This document shows positions 57,385-64,000 of a stretch of DNA of 64,000 bases, in pieces. The notes beneath the pieces were generated by a model that worked only from the letters and a program-made list of their open reading frames with translations, searched no databases and was not told where the DNA came from. Source of the DNA: Mixophyes australis (Eukaryota; Chordata; Amphibia; Anura; Limnodynastidae); NCBI GenBank assembly GCA_036250195.1, contig JAVHZZ010000001.1, positions 381,531,907 through 381,595,906 of the forward strand, given 5' to 3'. The first letter of the stretch is position 1, and each line of letters begins with the position of its first letter. A program made the position numbers and the translations under genes.

Positions 57385-59768
57385 TAAATATGAATTTCTT
57401 AATTGGCGCTGTTGGCAGCTCTGATTATAGCCTGAATAACAGTGGAGATGAGTATGTTTCTGACCCTTCAGAGGAGAGTGGTTTAAACACATACAACCAC
57501 AACAGCAGTGATGAGACACTATTGCAGGGAAGCTGTAGTAAAAAACAACAACACAGAGGGGCATATTTATTAAACTGCGGGTTTGAAAATGTGGAGATTC
57601 TAGCTGTCATTTTGTAGAATGTACTATATAAATGACAGGTAGAATATGATTGGTTGCAACATCTCCACTTTTTCAAACCCGCAGTTTAGTAAATCTAGCC
57701 CAATAAACTTGTTCTATACACAACAATTCTCTACCTGATAGCAATGATGTTTTATATACAGAAGGCCAAGAATCTGATGCAGTGTCTGTCCAACACTTTC
57801 CAAAAAAGTGATGGATCCAAAACATATAGCAAAAGCGCCACTGCCTTTACTGTGAGAAACCTGACTCAAAAAATAGCCTGACATATTGACCATGTTATTT
57901 ATAATGAGACTGAAGTTGAACGGGCACTAATATTTCCCAAGTACCCAAAGGAAATTTGAACATCTTTGAAATAAAAATACTGTCAGTATTGTGAGTTAAC
58001 ATAGATGACAGGACATGGTTATCTGATTCCATGCAAACAAATTAAAAAAATGTTTAGTTATAAAGATTTCATGTACTGTTTCACTTGCCAGGGCTTGTTT
58101 GCAAAAAAAATACCTGTGGCGACACATGAAAAAATGTAATCTAAACCAGAAGTGCGACAAACCCAAACCTGGCAAAAACAGAGCCCAGACTCTCTGTGCC
58201 TTTGCTGAACCTGTTCCACTTTGCATAGTTTTTGGAAGCTTTTGAATGACATGACACAAGATGAAATTAAATTTACACATGCATCATTCAGATGGGAAAG
58301 GATCTCTATAACCAGGTCGGATCAGATGCTGGTAAACATCAATACATTTGTCAGAAAATTAGAGAAATTGGAAGCCTATTGTTACATCTCAGAAGAGATA
58401 CCTAATTAAAGAAAATGGAAGACTTTATCATTCCATCAATCTTTTTGCATGTAGTAAATGCTGTTAAGCTGGTATCTGGCTACAACAATGAAACCAGTAC
58501 ATTCAAAACCCCCTCACTGGCACTCAAGGTTGTCCATGGCTTGCAAAAACATTTGAACATTTTGGAATGCCGAGCAATGATAGAGGGTTCCACTGCTGTA
58601 GTGGAAAATGCACGCAACTTCAGGAAGATCTATGAGACAAGTTGGAATGTGCTGATATCATATTTTACCAGTAGGCGTACCACATCAATTTATCCACTGA
58701 ATCGTCACTTAAAACTGGGTATTGCTTGCAAAGGTCACCCTGACACAAGTGATCTTACCTTATTCAATCAAAGAAGGGAAGGGGAAGTTTCCATGATGCT
58801 GTTTAACTACTTTTTCTTCCAGTAATACTTCGGATTGTCATGAAAATGTTCAATGGAACTTCTTGCAGAAAAGCATGAACAATGTGGCGTGGCAACTAAA
58901 AATGTCTACATGTTTGCAAGACCATCTGCTTTGTCACATTTCTCCAATTGCATATGCCTTTTTGCTTAGTAACATAATAAAAATCCTTAAACACTGTCTT
59001 CCACAAAGCTTGGAGAGCATGTAGCTACTCTTTCAAAAGACCTCAACCGAAATGACACAGAATTGGTTCAATTGGCAGACTTACTGGGGCATCAGGGTGC
59101 ACCAAAAACAATACAGAAGATACCCACCAACTTGCCAATATCAGCACACTACTAATGGTTTTTGAAAGGGGAAGACTGGCTAATTTCAAAGTCAAGAATT
59201 TGGGAGAGATTAACTTTTATCCAGATGTTAGGTTTTAAATCACATATCCGATATATGGAGTAAATGTTTATATTTTAAATCTGAAAATTATATATTAATT
59301 CTTCATTAGAACCAGTCCAGCTACAGAGTGACGAGTCAGAGGATGAGCAGTCCCTTGAATAAGAGAGACAAGTGGGCACACCTGCACTCAACTCTGTCCT
59401 TTCAGAAGGTAGACAATGTAATGATTTGGCAACACAGGACCAAAGCATAGCCAAGGCTTCCAAAGGTTGGTCTAACACACTGTTTTGTTACTCAAAGCAT
59501 GTTGTTTTCTCTGTGTTTCACAGATTGATTTGGAAGGGCAATTCTGCTTACTTTCAGGCCAGAAATGAATGGGGAAAAAATCTGGGGCATAGAAGACATC
59601 AAATTAGTGGAGAAACATATGATAAAGTTCATTCAAACATGCAGGGTGATGAGAAAGCATGATTATGATGCATACATCATGGCTGAACCATCCACACAGA
59701 GAGATCGAAACTGGTTAGATGTGAAATTCTACAGTAAGTACTGGATAACAGCTATAAAGAGAATATAA
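57385..59768 (+). pseudogene. Crypton-like tyrosine recombinase gene, decayed, multi-exon
   Basis: An acidic N-terminal block (GDEYVSDPSEESGLN, about 57440-57490), interrupted by a MITE, precedes a zinc-finger-like FMYCFTCQGLFAKK (about 58065-58115). Next comes a long block, VNINTFVRKLEKL (about 58335) to RNFRKIYETSWNVL (about 58618-58660). Then RREGEVSMML (about 58770-58800), NVYMFARPSALSHF (about 58900-58945) and TLSSTKLGEHVATLSKDLN with QLADLLGH (about 59000-59090). The last set has the shape of the recombinase arginine box and HxxR/LGH region. After a probable intron (about 59235-59287), the C-terminal IKLVEKHMIKFIQTC and DVKFYSKYWI follow, with a stop at 59766. Related multi-exon proteins are common in fish and frogs. 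The Crypton assignment is from memory of that family. Stops and frameshifts abound. Confidence 0.6.
57557..57701. mobile_element. Palindromic MITE in Crypton-like gene
   Basis: Arms GGGGCATATTTATTAAACTG and, inverted, GGGCTAGATTTACTAAACTG, then CGGGTTTGAAAA. Same superfamily as 21253-21430 ('attttgtagaatgtacta-ataaatga' core). Confidence 0.83.
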
Positions 59769-59865
59769 TATAGTTGATTTGATATGCAGTGGTTATCCAT
59801 GACTATAAGCTGTTTGACTAGCCATGGGTAGGTGCCTCCCTATTACCAGTGAGTTTTTCTACCAT

Positions 59866-59905
59866 AGGTGATAAAGACCATTCGGGAGAGGTCGAAATGC
59901 GTTGG
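59866..59905 (+). ncRNA. Hammerhead-like ribozyme remnant
   Basis: GTGATAAAGACC, a 10-nt loop, GGTCGAAATGCG: a perfect 4-bp stem II (GACC/GGTC) between a CTGATGA-like box (GTGATAA, two changes) and the conserved GAAA. Hammerhead motifs of this form occur in PLE terminal repeats. The box changes probably make it inactive. Confidence 0.4.
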
Positions 59906-62681
59906 ATACACGGGAACAAGTGCCACCTTCTGCAGAGCTGACATTCATCTGGAGGAGAGGAGATATGCCAGTGGATATTAAACAGGCTGATTACACTCTG
60001 GAGCTCTGGTAGGCGGACTTGCATTTATTGATATACGCTGACTGTGGATTGGACTTTGTTTTTAATCATCTGTACTTTGTATTATTGCTGTTAGTTGTTT
60101 GTATTAAAAGATAAAACACTATATATCTTTTATATCTTCCCTGGTTTGTTGAAATCTCTCTACCTTGTGAAACACATGAGAGAAAACTTACAGGAGAAGC
60201 ATTTATGTGATACAAACTGACAGCTATGATGATTACGTGGTGCATCATACCATTATTTGTGTAAGTTTATACTATGGTGTGAACATATGCTCACTGTCAC
60301 AATTTTTTCTGCATGACCCACTATACAATCACGTGGATGGGGTCTTCTTTTTTTTTACTTCACAAATCTCTTGAAAATTAGAGTATTAAACACATGAGGT
60401 GTGCCTTAACAAGGGGAAATACTATCTGATAAATTCTGATACATTGTTTTCTTTATTTTGAGGATATCATTACCAACAGGATTCCTTTAAATACTGATAA
60501 TTACTTCCAGTATATGTGGAGAAGATTTGGAGCATTTATGGGAATATATTTGAGTGAACCATTTGACCAACCTCTGGATTAAGTCATTGTATGGACTTAT
60601 AGACAGTTTTGGACTTTATTATTTTGTATATCCTTATCAGCAACAGTTTAGCGCCGCATGTTATATTTTGTCTTGTTGTACCCCACAGTAGGTTGGCCAT
60701 GCCCAGTCGACAATTGTCACTCCCACTTAGATGAGGGGTGCTGGTGCTCTGTCTCCCCCAGGGCACTAAAATGTTTAGTTACGGCACTGGGTTAACCAGT
60801 TCAGAGGAAGGATCTTCAGAGGTGTGCAGCAAGGGAGCACCTGGACAGATTAACCCAGATCCAGTCATACAATATTGAGACAGCCATATACATATCCAAG
60901 ACTTGCTGCATATGCCACTAAATGTAAGAGTAACTTGTATTGTCAAATTAACCTGTAGCACATATTGTGATGATACAAGAGGTCCTTCATCGCCCAGACA
61001 AACTGTACCTGGTTTCTTACCATAATAGGGGAAGAGTTACTATATTTTCTATCCCTGGTCCCCTCATAACAGACTTTATAATTGTAGAAATATATGTTGT
61101 ATTTAATTTCCCAGTCAAAAGAGACAAATGTATTTGGTGTATTCAGTTATACTTGAAATGTGTCCTTGTATATATCCAATATTCTAATATTTAGTGCAAG
61201 TACCTCTACATTCAAATATAGTTAAATAACACAGTCAGAGAGGTCTTGTGGCACTACAATGCTCAGGTGCAGTTCAGCAGATAAAGTGATTATCCACACA
61301 GTATTTGTTGACAGACCTATGTTTCCTTAGACTAATTAATAAAGTGTTTGCCTCCAAGTTTTGTGAAGGGCTGTAGAGAGTTGCTTATAGCAACAGAAAA
61401 TATCCCTTGGCTGAGCTGCAATATGTGCCAATGTGGGGACACAGACTGCATGCTGCATCCTTTGGCCAATGTTGATAATTGCAAAGTGATAATTATAAAA
61501 TAGACTATAAATGAATAAAAATGCTTAACATTCTAATGTAGGAATAATTGTTCATCAAATTTACATTTTGTTTGAAATGCAAACAGAAAAATGAAACAGA
61601 AAATGCAAACAGAAAAATGAAACACCAGCCCAGTTTTGCCAATCCAAATCTGACACCAAAACATCATGATAATTTTGGAAACAAAGCCAAAAGTAAGACA
61701 TATGTTGATCACTGATATCTAATTAAAACACTTTCCTGCTAATGTTTTAGTGTATTGGCAGTACTGTACTGATGAAGGAATGGTAACCAAAATCACAGTC
61801 GGTTATCCCCCAATTTGTGGAAATGCTGACATTTATAAAACCGAATCAACAAAGGATAACCTCTCAATTAATCCTCCCTCCTGTAGATTTGCCAGAACTA
61901 TAGATGTACTATATAAAATTTACTGTACCATGATAGATGTAACAATATATTAAGCTCCACAAGCTCCACAAAAAACATTCTGTGCAAAATTAGATTTCAT
62001 AAGGTGTTGAACCACAATGTGTTGACTTGAAAACGTAGGAGGTAATTTATGTAGCGTAAAATTGCTGAGTTGCAGTGTCATATCTTCCTTTCGATGTTAT
62101 ATAAATGAATTTGCCTTGCTACTTTTAGTTTTCTGCCAGGGTCCATGGGCATATTGCAATTCACTGATGAATTGGAGCAAATCGCTAATTTACCAGTAGA
62201 AACCATTATCCTTTAAATTTGTATTTAGTATTTGTGAATTTTGGAGCTCATTTAAAGTTGGATGTATGCAAAAAAGTTTTGTAAGATATACATTTCCGGA
62301 CTGAGCGCATGCACCAAAAATGTGTATGCATTGGACCGCATATAGGTTTGTGCATATATCTTATACCTGAATTGGTGGGACAGAGCCGGGTAGAGACAAG
62401 CTGAGAACAGTAAGGCCTTGTTCACTTATATGTGACATAATTAAATGCGGAGTGCTTTTTAAGAGGTGTATCTCTTGGTGCTGGTGGAATGATAAGCAAT
62501 GATAATAATAATGATCAGTAATACTAGCAAGCCACTTTTCATTAGTTGAATCAATAGTGATGCGCTTATATTGTATAATGTTGCAGCCGTCTATTGGCAT
62601 AAATGAATTGACATTTCCATTTGGCCTACATCAAGAAAATAAGATTCCTATTTGATTTTTAAAGGCATAAACAACAGATTT
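59906..62681. other. Intergenic DNA
   Basis: No gene, RNA or clear repeat family recognised. 61575-61625 contains a small direct duplication, 'gaaatgcaaacagaaaaatga' and 'aaaatgcaaacagaaaaatga'. Confidence 0.45.
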
Positions 62682-64000
62682 GGGGGTAAATGTACCCAGT
62701 TGAGAGTTTCTGTCGGGATTGAAAAGTGGAGATATTGCCTATAGCAACCAATCAGAGATTTGATGTAAAATTGCCAGAGATGTGTCTTACCATTCCAAAA
62801 TCGCTGAGATCGAAGTCTCGACTGTTTGCCACTCTTGCTACACATTTCTCCAAATGTATGAAGCTGCGATTAAGCAAACTCTCCCCAGTTTGCTGTAAAA
62901 ATCGCTAGATACAACACGCTGCTTCCTAGCTGCAAAATTAGTGAACACATTACTGTTACACTGCTCTGCCTATACAGCCGTGGGTCCCGGCATTTAAAAT
63001 TTAAAAATAGATGAATGTTTTAAAAATGCGTGGGTTCCCCCCGTCAGAGCACTATTAACCGTTGATCTGACAGCCTATTCTGGTTGCTCGAAAAGCGGGG
63101 AAAAATTTGCATGTGATCCCCCTGATTTTCACATAACCAGTACTAGGCAAACCAGTCAGGGTGGTTGGCACTATAGCAGTGAGACACACAACAGTGGTCC
63201 CCCTGCCATAATGACAAACCAACCACAAGCCGTTCAGCACTGGGCTGGATTCCCTAGGGAGTTGGGTCCGCCTAAAAAACGAGCGGGCCCCATCTAGTAA
63301 TAACCAGCCCAGTGCTGAAAGCACTAGGGCTTTTTCTACACCCCTGGGTGGTGGGTATAGGGTAATAATGGTGATGAAAATGTTAAAAAAACAAACGAAC
63401 ACCATTTTTTGTGGAAGTACAGGTTCCAGCCAGGCTGTGCCGCCCTAAACAGTTTGGGCATGCTGATGCTTGTATAACTGTAAGTACCAGCATACCCATG
63501 GCAGCAATGTCATGCTGGCACTTGAAGAACCACAAGTGCCAACATGGCCTGACACCCATGGCTGGCTGTGACCGGTAGTTCCACAAATTAAATATTACAA
63601 AAACCACAACTCCCTGTTTTAAACCACAACATTTTAATACAAATAATAAAACCCCAATAAATACACAAACCACACTCTTTTATTCCACATATATTTATTA
63701 AAAATCATAAAACCCCATATACTCACCAATATGATATCTTCTTCTTTTGTCAGATGATTTTAATCCAAAAATGCTTGTAAACCATGTCCATAAATATTTG
63801 TATTCCAAAATGTCTTTGCTTGAATTAAATCTTCTGATCTTTGGGTCACAGAGACTCCCATATTTATAAATCCATGTTGATTGAAGTCTTCTTTCTTCGG
63901 GGCAGGGGATCCTCCATTTTGTATATTCAAACTGGAACATGCTTGTTAAAAAAATAAGCCGAGTAAACACACGGCGGGGACTATGCTTGTACAGTGTACA
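62682..64000. mobile_element. One end of a larger non-autonomous transposon
   Basis: 62682-62763 carries the TIR-like start GGGGGTAAATGTACCCAGT, 'gttgagagtttctgtcggg' and 'gcctatagcaaccaatcaga' of the 21253/57557 MITE family. The following 1.2 kb has a different, partly self-complementary interior ('gttcagcactgggctgg' against 'ccagcccagtgctgaa', 63232-63248 and 63303-63318). It runs past the window edge, so its extent is unknown. Confidence 0.45.

Noticed and set aside
57996..58280. Minus-strand frame of 94 codons
   Set aside because: Shadow of the Crypton-like exon on the + strand.

Overview
This is vertebrate nuclear DNA, most likely from a large, repeat-rich amphibian (anuran) genome. The evidence is the mix of repeats: V-SINE-type tRNA SINEs ending in GATGAT tails, CR1/L2-type LINEs, Penelope-like (PLE), DIRS and Crypton-type retroelements or transposons, Tc1, hAT, Ty3/Gypsy-type LTRs and many palindromic MITEs. 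I could not fix the species. I found no host protein-coding gene, no tRNA or rRNA gene and no CRISPR array. Every recognisable coding trace belongs to a mobile element and all are broken.

Layout. 0.7-5.2 kb: a non-autonomous hAT element with a perfect 8-bp target duplication (TSD), filled by a ~4-kb array of a 30-bp minisatellite. 6-11.4 kb: old DNA transposons, a SINE and a CR1-type tail. 11.4-18 kb: a plus-strand PLE split by a second, minus-strand PLE (12.06-16.52 kb). 20.4-24.6 kb: a decayed DIRS-like tyrosine-recombinase retrotransposon carrying a MITE. 25.1-27.5 kb: a CR1/L2-like LINE interrupted by a small env-bearing ERV with a 5-bp TSD. 29.3 kb: a short hAT MITE built on a long hairpin. 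30.4-30.9 kb: a 155-bp tandem repeat. 32.4-33.2 kb: a solo LTR. 33.6-36 kb: a minus-strand LINE.

36.0-42.7 kb is a stack of insertions. A minus-strand env-only ERV has been hit by a hAT element with its own minisatellite, a second solo LTR, and a truncated PLE that itself holds a palindromic MITE. 43.1-45.5 kb: a nearly complete but dead hAT element with transposase, TIRs and TSD. 46.3-48 kb: a Tc1 element with an 81-bp insertion. 48-56.9 kb: MITEs, a LINE/SINE-like repeat, an LTR-like block with a 60-bp tandem repeat, and a SINE inside a DNA transposon. 57.4-59.8 kb: a decayed Crypton-like gene with several exon blocks. 62.7 kb to the end: one end of a larger non-autonomous transposon.

The most interesting feature is the pair of related hAT elements (0.7-5.2 kb and 36.9-38.7 kb). 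They share a ~170-bp core ending in a GGTAAGTGA motif. In each, a minisatellite of unrelated sequence begins right after that motif, which suggests the position in the transposon repeatedly seeds tandem-repeat birth.
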